A stretch of DNA of 64,000 nt from Streptomyces sp. NBC_01446. Its GTDB lineage: Bacteria; Actinomycetota; Actinomycetes; Streptomycetales; Streptomycetaceae. The notes beneath the pieces were generated by a model that was given only the letters and a program-made list of their open reading frames with translations, searched no databases and had not been told where the DNA came from. The position numbers and the translations under genes were made by a program. Each line of letters begins with the position of its first letter. The first letter of the stretch is position 1. This document shows positions 17,229 to 25,779 of the stretch, one piece after another. The stretch is from NCBI RefSeq assembly GCF_026340095.1, contig NZ_JAPEPO010000002.1, positions 372,001-436,000 on the forward strand. Reading direction: 5' to 3'.

Positions 17229-18824
17229 TCAGGCCTGTACGACCTCGGCTTCAGCCTCGGGACGAGCGGCCTGCCCACCCCGGCCCAATGTGTCCGAAAC
17301 GGCGCCCCTACGGCGACGGGACCAGCGGTAGGCCGCGCCCATGGCGACGGTGGCGCCGACGAACAGCACGGTGAACCACTGGAAGTACCAGTGACCGCCC
17401 GCCGGGTCGTACACGTCGGCACGCGGCCACGCCAGATTGACTGTCATGAACAGGCCGTACGCGAGCGCGAGGACGTTGACCGGCAGGCCCCACCGGCCGA
17501 GCGAGACCAGCGGGCGGCCGGTTTCGTCGGTCCCGCCCGGCCTCCGCCAGTCCCAGTCGCCGCGCAGCCGCCGCACCAGCATCGGACCGGTGACCCCTGC
17601 GTACGCGAGATACAGCATCGCGATGCACGTCGTCCCGACGGCCAGGAACGCTTCCGGAGAAGCGAAGTTGAGCAGTGCGAGTGCCGCCGCCGCGACGCCG
17701 ACCACCAGGGCCGGGCCGAAGGGCATACCCGTACGCGGCGAGACCTTCGCCAGCCATGACGAGCAGGGCAGAACACCGTCACGCGCCATCGAGAACAGCA
17801 TCCGCGTCCCGGCGGTCTGGATGGCGAGCGTGGCGACGGCGATGGCCACCGCCACATCCGCGAGGAGCGCCTTGCCCACTCCGTCTCCCAAGCTGCTCGT
17901 GAGCACGTAGCTCAGGCCCTCGGTGGCGAGACGGCCGTCCGAAAGGCTCGGTGCGGCGAACACGCCGCCGAGCACCAGCAGGCCACCCAGGACACCGGCC
18001 GCGGCAAGGGCACTGATGATCGTGCGCGGCGCGGTCCGGCGCGGATGGTGTGTCTCCTCGCTCATTTCGCCCGCGCTGTCGAAGCCGATGAGGACGTACG
18101 CCGCCGTGAACGAGCCCACCAGCAGCGCGGCGATCGGGCCGCCGCGGCCGCCGGTCTCGAGCGTGACGCCCGCGCCGCGCTCGACATGGGTGAACAGCAG
18201 CACGACGATGAGGACCGCGCCGATGATCTCGGCAGTGACTCCGACCCGGTTGACGGCCGACATGACGCGGTTGTCGAGGACGTTCACGACCGTGGTCAGG
18301 ACCAGCAGGACGACGGCCAGCACCGCGGCGTTGGCCGCCCCGGTCGCCGTGGTGGGTGAGGGATCGCCGCCCACGACCTGGAATCCGGACCAGATCGCAG
18401 GCATGACGACCTGCAGCGCGAGCGCCGCGGCGGCGACCACGACCATCTGCCCGATCACCATGATCCAGCCCGTGAACCAGCCGAAGGCCGGGCTGCTCAG
18501 CCGGGTCGACCACTGGTAGACGGCACCGGAGATCGGGTAGCGCGCGGCGAGTTCAGCGAAGCAGGCGGCGACGAGCAGCTGCCCCGCGAGCACGACCGGC
18601 CAGGCCCAGAAGAAGAGCGGGCCGCCGAAGGAAAAGCCGAGAGAGAAGAACTGGAAGACCGTCGTCAGGACGGAGATGAAGGAGAACCCGGCGGCGAAGG
18701 ACGCGTACCGCCCCATCTGCCGCCGCAGCTCCTGGGGGTATCCGAAGGCGGCGAGCGAACTGCCGTCGCTCACGCCACCGGGCGGGGCGGGCGCGGGTGG
18801 AGTCATGTCAGTGGTCACGGGCAT
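17229..18824 (-). CDS. APC-family permease linked to guanidine/urea utilisation
   Basis: 531 residues with about 12 transmembrane segments and the APC-superfamily pattern (FAAGFSFISVLTTVF near the first helix, FTAAYVLIGFDSAGEMSEETHHPRRTAPRTI around TM6, GTRMLFSMARDGVLPCS later). Permeases of this type are often found next to urea/guanidine carboxylase genes and labelled as amino-acid permeases. It is convergent with the TetR gene but carries the same operator in its promoter, which supports a role in importing guanidine, urea or a related amide. Confidence 0.87.
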   Translation of the reverse strand: MPVTTDMTPPAPAPPGGVSDGSSLAAFGYPQELRRQMGRYASFAAGFSFISVLTTVFQFFSLGFSFGGPLFFWAWPVVLAGQLLVAACFAELAARYPISGAVYQWSTRLSSPAFGWFTGWIMVIGQMVVVAAAALALQVVMPAIWSGFQVVGGDPSPTTATGAANAAVLAVVLLVLTTVVNVLDNRVMSAVNRVGVTAEIIGAVLIVVLLFTHVERGAGVTLETGGRGGPIAALLVGSFTAAYVLIGFDSAGEMSEETHHPRRTAPRTIISALAAAGVLGGLLVLGGVFAAPSLSDGRLATEGLSYVLTSSLGDGVGKALLADVAVAIAVATLAIQTAGTRMLFSMARDGVLPCSSWLAKVSPRTGMPFGPALVVGVAAAALALLNFASPEAFLAVGTTCIAMLYLAYAGVTGPMLVRRLRGDWDWRRPGGTDETGRPLVSLGRWGLPVNVLALAYGLFMTVNLAWPRADVYDPAGGHWYFQWFTVLFVGATVAMGAAYRWSRRRRGAVSDTLGRGGQAARPEAEAEVVQA

Positions 18825-18854
18825 GGCGATCCCCTGTCGCGAAGCGGGTCTCTG

Positions 18855-18876
18855 ATTCCTGTCGATCGACAGGAAT
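18855..18876. promoter_or_regulatory. Second copy of the 22-bp TetR operator
   Basis: Half-sites ATTCCTGTCG and CGACAGGAAT around a central AT, 31 bases before the permease start. It keeps the CTGTCG/CGACAG core, spacing and ATT/AAT edges of the copy at 16383-16404. Confidence 0.8.
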
Positions 18877-19078
18877 TAGAGGGCCACTCTGTTTCCGCTC
18901 CGTATCCCGGCCATGTCACCCAGGGGCCGAAGTCCTCACCGCGACGCGCTCCGCGGCGCTCCTGCGGGGCCCGGCGCGCATACCGGCGAGCACCGTGACC
19001 ACCAGGCGGAGAGAGCGGCAGCCGCGCCTCCTGCCGGACACGCCGGATGGCGAGCAGCTACCGCCATACGCTGGTGGC

Positions 19079-19508
19079 ATGTCGGCGAAAGCGCATCACG
19101 CGACCGTTGAGGATGTGCACCCGCTTGCCGCGGGCATGCCTCACGTCACGCTCCAACACGGGCCGCGGGGCAACAACATGTACCAAGTCGGCGGCAAGTC
19201 GTTCGTCTTCTTCCGCCCCCGGCCGGACGCGGTCGATCCCGAGACCGGCAAACCCTATCCAGACGTGATCACGTTCTGGGCGCCGCCCGAGGTCGACAAA
19301 CAAGCGCTGCTTCAAGACCCGTCACTGCCGTTCTTCACCACATCGCACTCCGACGGCCGCCCACCCGTCCGTGCGGTTGCGTGCGAGCCACATCGACGAA
19401 CTCACCCGGCAGCAGCTGACGCAGACAGTCCAGGACGCCTGGCCGGCCCAGGCCTCGAACCGCATGCGAACCGCATGGCTCGCCGACCACGGGCTGCCGC
19501 TGACCTGA
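19079..19508 (+). pseudogene. MmcQ/YjbR-family protein with a one-base frameshift
   Basis: The first 95 codons read as a MmcQ/YjbR-like small protein (MPHVTLQHGPRGNNMYQVGGKSFVFF, then WAPPEVDKQALLQDPSLPFFTTSH). The natural C-terminus (RASHIDELTRQQLTQTVQ and DAWPAQASNRMRTAWLADHG) is present in the next frame. Removing one C from the CCC run at 19360-19362 joins them as DGRHPSVRLRASHIDEL and gives about 142 residues ending at the TGA at 19506-19508. It is either a recent mutation or a sequencing error in a C run. MmcQ-like proteins are DNA-binding-fold proteins of unknown role. Confidence 0.75.
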
Positions 19509-19552
19509 GCACACGCCCGCCACGCGGCATCGCTCCGGACGGCCGCCGAGCC

Positions 19553-20506
19553 CTAGCTGTACTGACCCGTGAGGTTGGGGACGCGCGTGGCGGGTGGCTG
19601 GCCCTTGAGCGCGGTGTGTCCGCGGTGGTGATTGTAGGTGTGCAGCCAGGCGGGGTATGCGTCGCGTCGCTCGGCCTCGCTCCGGTAGGGCTGTGCGTAG
19701 GCCCATTCGTCGAGGAGGGTGCGGTTGAACCTCTCCACCTTCCCGTTGGTCTGGGGCCGGTAGGGGCGGGTCCGCTTGTGTGAAATCCCTTGTTCTGCAA
19801 GGGAGTTGCGCCAGAGGTGGGATTTGTAGCAGGCGCCGTTGTCGGTCAGGACCCGTTCGACGGTGATCCCGGCCTGGGCGAAGAACGCGTGGGCCCGCTG
19901 CCAGAAGCCGACGGCGGTCTCCTTCTTCTCGTCGGCGAGGATTTCGCTGTAGGCGAGGCGGGAGTGGTCGTCGACGGCGTTGTGGAGGTAGCTGTAGCCG
20001 GCGCCGGAGCGCGTCTTGCGGCCTGCCTGACGTCCGAGGGTCTTGTGGCCTCCGCCGTCGGGGATGTTGCCGAGCTTCTTGATGTCGACGTGCACCAGTT
20101 CGCCGGGCCTCTCGCGTTCGTAGCGGCGTATGACGCGGCCGGTGACACGGTCCAGGTGCGTCAGGCGGGCGAGACGGTAGCGGGTCAGGCCCCGGTGAAC
20201 GGTCGCGGGGTTCAGCCCGAGGAGGTAGGCGATGCGGGCCGGCCCCCACCGGCGCAGCACGCGGACCTTGATGATCCGCCGCTCGGTACGGGTCGGAGTC
20301 CGGCGCGGGCTGCGATGCGGGCGCGAGGTCCGGTCGGTCATGCCCGCCTCGCCCAGCTCGCGATAGCGGCCAGCCCACCGCTGAGCCGTCGTGGGCGAGA
20401 CCTGGAAGCGTTCCGCGGCCCTGCGCAGGGACCAGCCGTCTTCCACGACGCAGCGGGCCAGACGCAGGCGGCCGGTCTCGGTCAGGGGTGCATTACGGTG
20501 GGGCAC
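19553..20506 (-). CDS. IS481-family transposase
   Basis: About 317 residues from the GTG at 20506 (PHRNAPLTETGRLRLARCVV), the usual IS481 N-terminus; the frame extends further but without support. Helix-turn-helix segments (WSLRRAAERFQVSPTTAQRW) are followed by the DDE core (HVDIKKLG, VLTDNGACY, NGKVERFNRTL). The stop codon TAG at 19555-19553 lies outside the element, inside the duplicated CCTAGC target, as in other IS481 copies that rely on CTAG targets for termination. The gene looks intact. Confidence 0.9.
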   Translation of the reverse strand: MPHRNAPLTETGRLRLARCVVEDGWSLRRAAERFQVSPTTAQRWAGRYRELGEAGMTDRTSRPHRSPRRTPTRTERRIIKVRVLRRWGPARIAYLLGLNPATVHRGLTRYRLARLTHLDRVTGRVIRRYERERPGELVHVDIKKLGNIPDGGGHKTLGRQAGRKTRSGAGYSYLHNAVDDHSRLAYSEILADEKKETAVGFWQRAHAFFAQAGITVERVLTDNGACYKSHLWRNSLAEQGISHKRTRPYRPQTNGKVERFNRTLLDEWAYAQPYRSEAERRDAYPAWLHTYNHHRGHTALKGQPPATRVPNLTGQYS

Positions 20507-20624
20507 GAGGGCCTTTCTGTTGGTGTAGACGTCGCAATCCACACCGAACCGGAAGGCCCTCACCTGTTCAAGATCCCTCAGCCGAGACCTGCCTCACCCG
20601 TCCACAACCTCCCGGGACAGAACA
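19558..20624 (-). mobile_element. Complete IS481-family insertion sequence with 6-bp target duplication
   Basis: 1067 bp bounded by imperfect ~26-bp inverted repeats (left TGTACTGACCCGTGAGG..., right, read inward, TGTTCTGTCCCGGGAGG...). It is flanked by direct repeats CCTAGC at 19552-19557 and 20625-20630. NCTAGN is the known IS481-type target. It carries one transposase gene. Confidence 0.88.
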
Positions 20625-20634
20625 CCTAGCGCGG

Positions 20635-20943
20635 TCAGGAAACCCGATCGCGCCTGCCGTGTGCCTGTCCGTGCTCAAGCCGTGCGGTCTCCAGGAGCCG
20701 GCGCCAGGAGGTGACGGTCGGGCGCCGGCGCAGCAGCGCACGGCGCTCACGCTCCGTCATTCCTCCCCAGACACCGTGCGCGATGCGCTGGTCCAAGGCG
20801 TGAGCCAGACACTCGGTCTTCACTGGGCACGTGGTGCAGACGCGCTTGGCGCCGGACTGTGCCACCCCCTCGACGAACAGCTCCTCCGGGTCCGTCGCCC
20901 GGCATGCCGCACGGTCCCACCACGTCTCCTGACTGCCTGCCAC
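20635..20943 (-). CDS. WhiB-like [4Fe-4S] transcription factor
   Basis: 102 residues from a GTG at 20943. Four cluster-binding cysteines occur in the classical spacing (Cys14, Cys36, Cys39, Cys45: AACRATDPE ... RVCTTCPVKTEC), then the GVWGG turn and an arginine-rich C-terminus (RRALLRRR). Such Wbl proteins bind the principal sigma factor and respond to redox or development. ATG codons at 21027 and 21024 would add 27-28 residues without homology, so the internal start after a GGGGGCGGGG stretch is preferred. The IS481 element begins 10 bases beyond its stop. Confidence 0.88.
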   Translation of the reverse strand: MAGSQETWWDRAACRATDPEELFVEGVAQSGAKRVCTTCPVKTECLAHALDQRIAHGVWGGMTERERRALLRRRPTVTSWRRLLETARLEHGQAHGRRDRVS

Positions 20944-21329
20944 TACCCCGCCCCCTCGATTACTGGGTCTCTCTTCGCAGTTGGCGGGTGACTGTACGGC
21001 ACACACCGACGGCGCACACCCCATCACCAGTGGTTGAACAGCGAGTTACGAACCCACCCCACACCAGCAGGAAAAGCTAGCCACCACTCAGCTAACGAGC
21101 GCGTGTCCCTCCACGTTCCCTTCAGGCGGCAGGCCTTTCACACAGGACGACAGAGTGAGGCCGCTCCGCTCGGGGAGATGCCGGACCAACGAGTACGAGC
21201 CGCTGCCCGGAACCCCATCCGCGAGCCGAGTGACCCGTCTCCCGCTGCCGTCCTCGGCGCCCCCGCCGCACTCGCCGGCAGTGGCCTCCTCGGGTCTGCG
21301 CCGACTGCCTCCGCCGCCGAGACACCACT

Positions 21330-21458
21330 TGTCACCGCTTCGCCCGCCAAGCCCGAACCCTCGCCGCGCTGCCCCACGGCGGAGTCGTCACCGTCCACGA
21401 TGCTGGAACGATCGACCACGACGGTCTCCCTCTGCCCTACGTCGTGGAATCACGAGGC
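21330..21458 (+). pseudogene. Possible Ser/Thr protein kinase N-lobe fragment
   Basis: A frame without a start reads RFARQARTLAALPHGGVVTVHDAG, then DGLPLPYVVES. This resembles the alpha-C helix to strand 5 region of bacterial Hanks-type kinases (typically RFxREARTLAAL.HPHVVxVxDxG...LPYLVME). It is only about 42 codons and nothing around it continues the kinase. The rest of 20944-21459 shows no recognisable gene. Confidence 0.4.
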
Positions 21459-21459
21459 G

Positions 21460-23244
21460 CTACGACGGCCGCTCGCCGTGCCATGACCGCCACAGCGCGG
21501 CGTAGGCGCCGTCGGAGGTCACGAGGTCGTCGTGGGTGCCGTGTTCGGTGATGCGGCCGCCTTCCATCACGGCAATCCGGTCAGCGTCATGGGCGGTGTG
21601 CAGGCGGTGCGCGATGGCGATGACAGTGCGTCCTTTGAGTACGGCGGCCAGCGCGCGTTCGGTGTGGCGTGCAGTGCTCGGGTCGAGGAGTGCGGTGGCC
21701 TCGTCGAGTATCAGCGTGTGCGGATCGGCCAACACCACGCGCGCCAGGGCAAGTTGCTGTGCCTGCGAGCCGTCGAGTCGCTGTCCTGCAGCGCCCAGCT
21801 CGGTGTCCAGGCCGTCCGGCAGCTCATCGGGCCACTCGGCACCGACGGCCGCCAGGGCGGCGTGGAGTTCGGTATCAGTGGCGGTCTGTGCCGCGATCAG
21901 CAGATTGTCGCGGACCGTGCCGAGGAAGACGTGGTGTTCCTGGGTGATCAGGACGACCTGCCGGCGCAGCAGGTCGGGGCCGAGGTCGCGGATCGGGGCC
22001 CCACCGACCGTCACCGTTCCGGTGCGGGGCGCGTCGATGCCCGCGAGCAATCTGCTCAGGGTGGATTTGCCCGCGCCGGAAGGGCCGACGATCGCCAGCC
22101 GTTCGCCCTCCTTCACGCTCAGGTCGATGCCGTGCAGCACATCGCCACCACCGTCGTAGGCATAGCGCACGCCGGTCAACTCGATGCGGTCATCAGCGGG
22201 GGCACAGTCGGTGCCCGCGGGTGCCTGGGGTGCCTGGGGTGCCTGGGGCGCGTGTCCCAGCCCTTCGACCCGGGCGAAGGAGGCGCTGCTGCTCTGCAGC
22301 TGCTCCAGACGCTGCAAGATCGTGTCCAGCGGCGCAGACAGTTGCCGCAGATACATCGCGGAGGCAACCACTCCACCCAGGCTCATAGCGCCGTGGTCAT
22401 GCAGTACGCCGCCGATGAGCAGCACACCGACCACCGGAATGACGTAGGAGACGTCCACGGACGGGAGGAGCACGCTGCGCAGGAACAGTGTTCGCATCCG
22501 GGTGCGTCGGCACCTCTCGATCGCCGCCTGGCATGCGGAGATGCGTCGCTGCTGCAGTCCGAAGGCCTCGATGGTGCGCGCACCGGAGGCCGTGGTCGCC
22601 ATGAGCTCCGCGAGCACCGAATTGGCGGCTCCCTCAGCGAGATAAGCGCGGCGCGCCCGGCGCAGATACCAGCGGCCGGCGAAGTAGATGCCGCTCAGAC
22701 CCACCACCGCGCAGGCGCCGAACAGCGGGTCAAGGGCGAAGACCGCGCCGAGGATGAACAGCGCCTGCACCACGGCGATGAGCACGTCCGGCCCGATGTC
22801 GCGCAGGGTGACGGCGACAGACGCGACGTCGGTACTGCCACGGGTGGTCACATCACCCGTTCCGGCCCGCTCCACGACGGATACCGGCAGCGCGAGCACG
22901 CGGTCGACGAACCGCTCTCGCACCCGCGCCGAGGTCCGCTCGCCGAAACGGTCTCCCACCAACCGGGCGTAACGCGTGAGCACCAACTGGACAGCCGCGC
23001 ACCCGACGATGGCGAGCGTGAAGCGGTCCACGGCCGTCGCACCACCGCCCGCCTTGACCGCGTCGATGATCCGGCCCAGCAGCCACGGGCCGGCGAGACC
23101 GGCGCCGACTGCCAGCGCGTTGAGGGCGATCAAACCGGCGAAGGCGCGTGCGTCACGGCAGATCAACTCAAGCGCCGCACGGCGTAGATGGGACGGCTCG
23201 GCGATGGGTAGCTGCCCGGCCGCCTGCTGTGAGCCGGCGGTCAC
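21460..23244 (-). CDS. ABC exporter half-transporter, catalytic subunit with degenerate signature motif
   Basis: 594 residues: a six-helix type-1 exporter domain (about 30-310) then a nucleotide-binding domain with intact Walker A GPSGAGKST and Walker B LILDEATALLD. Its signature is LDGSQ instead of LSGGQ. An APQAPQAPQAP linker is encoded by a 9-bp tandem repeat (about 22217-22250). The start overlaps the stop of the partner gene (ATGA), so the two make a heterodimer. The substrate is unknown; nothing nearby suggests one. Confidence 0.9.
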   Translation of the reverse strand: MTAGSQQAAGQLPIAEPSHLRRAALELICRDARAFAGLIALNALAVGAGLAGPWLLGRIIDAVKAGGGATAVDRFTLAIVGCAAVQLVLTRYARLVGDRFGERTSARVRERFVDRVLALPVSVVERAGTGDVTTRGSTDVASVAVTLRDIGPDVLIAVVQALFILGAVFALDPLFGACAVVGLSGIYFAGRWYLRRARRAYLAEGAANSVLAELMATTASGARTIEAFGLQQRRISACQAAIERCRRTRMRTLFLRSVLLPSVDVSYVIPVVGVLLIGGVLHDHGAMSLGGVVASAMYLRQLSAPLDTILQRLEQLQSSSASFARVEGLGHAPQAPQAPQAPAGTDCAPADDRIELTGVRYAYDGGGDVLHGIDLSVKEGERLAIVGPSGAGKSTLSRLLAGIDAPRTGTVTVGGAPIRDLGPDLLRRQVVLITQEHHVFLGTVRDNLLIAAQTATDTELHAALAAVGAEWPDELPDGLDTELGAAGQRLDGSQAQQLALARVVLADPHTLILDEATALLDPSTARHTERALAAVLKGRTVIAIAHRLHTAHDADRIAVMEGGRITEHGTHDDLVTSDGAYAALWRSWHGERPS

Positions 23245-24992
23245 CGGACGGCCTGCCGGGTCTCTTGTCCAGGGCCGTCCGGGTCCGTCTCGCCCTCCGC
23301 GCCGCGCGAGACCAGCCTGCGGTAGCCGGGCTGGCCTTGAAGGAGTTCCTGGTGGCTTCCGGCGGCGACTACCTCGCCGTCGACGAGGTAGTACACGACA
23401 TCCGCCTGGTCCAGCAGGAGCGGTGAGGTACTGGTGACGACGGTGGTACGACCCTCGCGCACGGCACGCAGCCGGGCCGCGACGGCCGCTTCGGTGTGCG
23501 CATCCAGCGCCGAGGTGGGCTCGGTCGCCAGCAGTACCTCAGGATCGGCCAGCAGTGCCCGCACCAAGCGGATGCGCTGCCGCTGGCCGCCGGAGAGGTT
23601 GCGGCCCTGCGCATCGACGGGCGAGTCGAGCCCGTCGCGCAGGCCTAGCGTGATGTCGTCCGCCATGGCCGCGCGGACGGCCCAGCTGAGGGCCTCCTTG
23701 CTCCGTTCCCGACGACCCGCGACCACCTCGCGCAGTGTGCCGGCGAACAGTTCGGCCTCGCTGTCCGCGACCAGGATGCGGTCGCGGACCTGCTCAAGGG
23801 CGATGCTGTCGAGCCGTACCGCGCCCCAGGTCGCCGCCGTGTCGGTGAACCGGCCGAGGCGGTCGATCACTGCAGCGGCCTGCGACGGCCGGGCGCTGAC
23901 CAGCGCGGTCAGCTTCCCGGGCGCCACCTCGACGCCGGAGACCGGATCGCGCAGTACGGACGGCGGCCCGGGTGCGTCGGCGCCCGCCATAGGATCGGCC
24001 GCATAGGGCTCCAGGGCGAGGAAGCTCAGCAGACGCCGTGCGGCGACCAGTCCGCGGCTGAGATCGGAGCCGCCCTCGACGAAGAACGACACCGGCACCA
24101 CGAGAACCGCGACATATCCGTAGACGGCCACCAACTCCCCCACCGTGATGGCCCCTTGAGCAGCCATCCGGGCAGCAAGCCAGGTGACCACGGCAAGGAA
24201 CAGCATGGGTAGGCCGACGCCGAGGGCACCAATCCAACTGGTCACCGCCGCAACCCGGTACCCCTGAGCCTGCAGCGCTTGCGAATCGCGGCGGTAACGC
24301 TCGGCGTACACCTGCTTGCCGCCAAGACCACCCAGGACACGCAACCCCCCGACGATGTCCCCGAACCGGGCCGCGAGCCCACCCTGCTGCTCCCGGTACG
24401 CCATCTGCACCCCCTGCAACCGGCCCAGCAACGGCCCGACCGACAGCGCGAACAGAGGCACACCCAGCAGCACGACCACGGCGAGCAACCAGGAGACGGA
24501 GAGCAAGAACACGGCCACGACAGCGTAGGCGACCACAGCGCCGACCCCGGGACCGGTGATGGTCAGCGTGTTCGCCATCACCGCGGCATCACCGAACCCG
24601 ATCGTGACCACCTCTCCGGCCTCTACCCGTCGCGGCAGCGCGGCCCCCAGCCGCGTCGCGTGCGCCACCACGACCTGCGCCGTACGAAAGGCGGCATCCA
24701 ACCGGACCCGGGTCATCGTACGATGCCGCATGATGGCCAGCCAGGCGTTCACCACCCCCACCCCCAGCAGCACCACACACCAACCCGCCAGCTCACCCGC
24801 ATGCCCCGGCTCCAGCCCGTCATCGACCGCGCGGGAGAGCACAAAGGGAGGCAGCGTCAGACCGACCATCCAAGCGCTGCCCAATGCCGCCCCGGCCGCA
24901 CACCGGCCACGCTGACAGGCGATCAGCCACCACAGATACCAGCCAGGGCCGCGCCGATCCGGAATTCCCGGGGCAATGAATGCATCGGTCAT
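23241..24992 (-). CDS. ABC exporter half-transporter, partner with degenerate Walker A/B
   Basis: 583 residues with an N-terminal six-helix exporter domain and a C-terminal nucleotide-binding domain. The normal Walker A is replaced by a stretch without the GxxGxGK(S/T) lysine (LVSARPSQAAAVI) and Walker B is VLLATEPTSALD, lacking the usual DE pair. The signature motif LSGGQRQ is perfect. This complements the partner subunit, whose Walker motifs are good but signature poor, so the heterodimer would have one complete and one incomplete ATP site. It is the first gene of a two-gene operon. Confidence 0.9.
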   Translation of the reverse strand: MTDAFIAPGIPDRRGPGWYLWWLIACQRGRCAAGAALGSAWMVGLTLPPFVLSRAVDDGLEPGHAGELAGWCVVLLGVGVVNAWLAIMRHRTMTRVRLDAAFRTAQVVVAHATRLGAALPRRVEAGEVVTIGFGDAAVMANTLTITGPGVGAVVAYAVVAVFLLSVSWLLAVVVLLGVPLFALSVGPLLGRLQGVQMAYREQQGGLAARFGDIVGGLRVLGGLGGKQVYAERYRRDSQALQAQGYRVAAVTSWIGALGVGLPMLFLAVVTWLAARMAAQGAITVGELVAVYGYVAVLVVPVSFFVEGGSDLSRGLVAARRLLSFLALEPYAADPMAGADAPGPPSVLRDPVSGVEVAPGKLTALVSARPSQAAAVIDRLGRFTDTAATWGAVRLDSIALEQVRDRILVADSEAELFAGTLREVVAGRRERSKEALSWAVRAAMADDITLGLRDGLDSPVDAQGRNLSGGQRQRIRLVRALLADPEVLLATEPTSALDAHTEAAVAARLRAVREGRTTVVTSTSPLLLDQADVVYYLVDGEVVAAGSHQELLQGQPGYRRLVSRGAEGETDPDGPGQETRQAVR

Positions 24993-25404
24993 CTACCGCA
25001 CACTACGGGGCATCCAACACCCTCTCCAGGGTGCCGGTCGCTCCAACTTGCAGGGCCCCGGCATCCTGCCCCGTCTCCGAGATCACCCGCAATCTCGGCA
25101 TCCCCTCGGGCAAGAACAAAGGCGAACGCCCCTCCGTCGCCACTGTCTTCGCATCCTCGCCAAGGACACCAACAGCACCGAGTGAGCTCGATCGCCCCCA
25201 CGGCTTCAAGATCAACTCATTGCCCCTTTGACGCGCATCTGAGTCGTGATCACACCCCCACGGGTTTTCGTCAGCTCAGTAAGATGGGATCGGGAGACGC
25301 CGGCGCGAGGGGCAGTCGTTCAGCTTGATCGGGCGGGCGGTCGGGGCGCCGATATTCGGGGCCGCAATGCTTCGGTCAATCGGTCAAACACCAAACCCTG
25401 CCTA
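24993..25404. other. Intergenic region upstream of the ABC operon
   Basis: Contains the ABC operon promoter on the minus strand. Short frames (for example 24980-25231 +) have no recognisable protein content. Confidence 0.35.
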
Positions 25405-25565
25405 CGAGATGCCCTCAACCCCCTGGTCGGCGAGGGCGTCGTACCAGGTGCGGGCGACATCGTTGGCGTCGGTAGCGCGGGACCGCCTGCAGGGGCGGAC
25501 CGAAGGGCTCCAGCACGGTGAGAAGGGCAACGCGGCGTTCCGTACAGGCGGGCTCGTAGGTCGCG
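25405..25565 (-). pseudogene. Possible ATP-dependent DNA ligase fragment (frameshifted)
   Basis: Two minus-strand frames read together as ATYEPACTERRVALLTVLEPF ... PPLQAVP and then ATDANDVARTWYDALADQGVEGI. This resembles the segment of ATP-dependent DNA ligases between the ERRAALEAL helix and GxEGxVxK. It stops before the expected VAKR motif. Only about 50 residues and at least one frameshift remain, so the identification is tentative. Confidence 0.35.
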
Positions 25566-25779
25566 TCCGGGGAGCATCAGGCAGCCGATCGCGGAAGCGC
25601 GCGGGTTCCGAGACTCTCGGACCCACTGGAGCCGGAACCCGGGTGCCTCCCCTGGCGTTCGGGCAGCCGCAAGTACGAGTTCAATCGCGCATATGGCTTG
25701 TCCGGCCGATCCCACGCCCGCGGCTGACATGCCCGAGAGCGGCCCAGGCGGAGCGCCACCCAAGCTTGGACGGCTCCTG

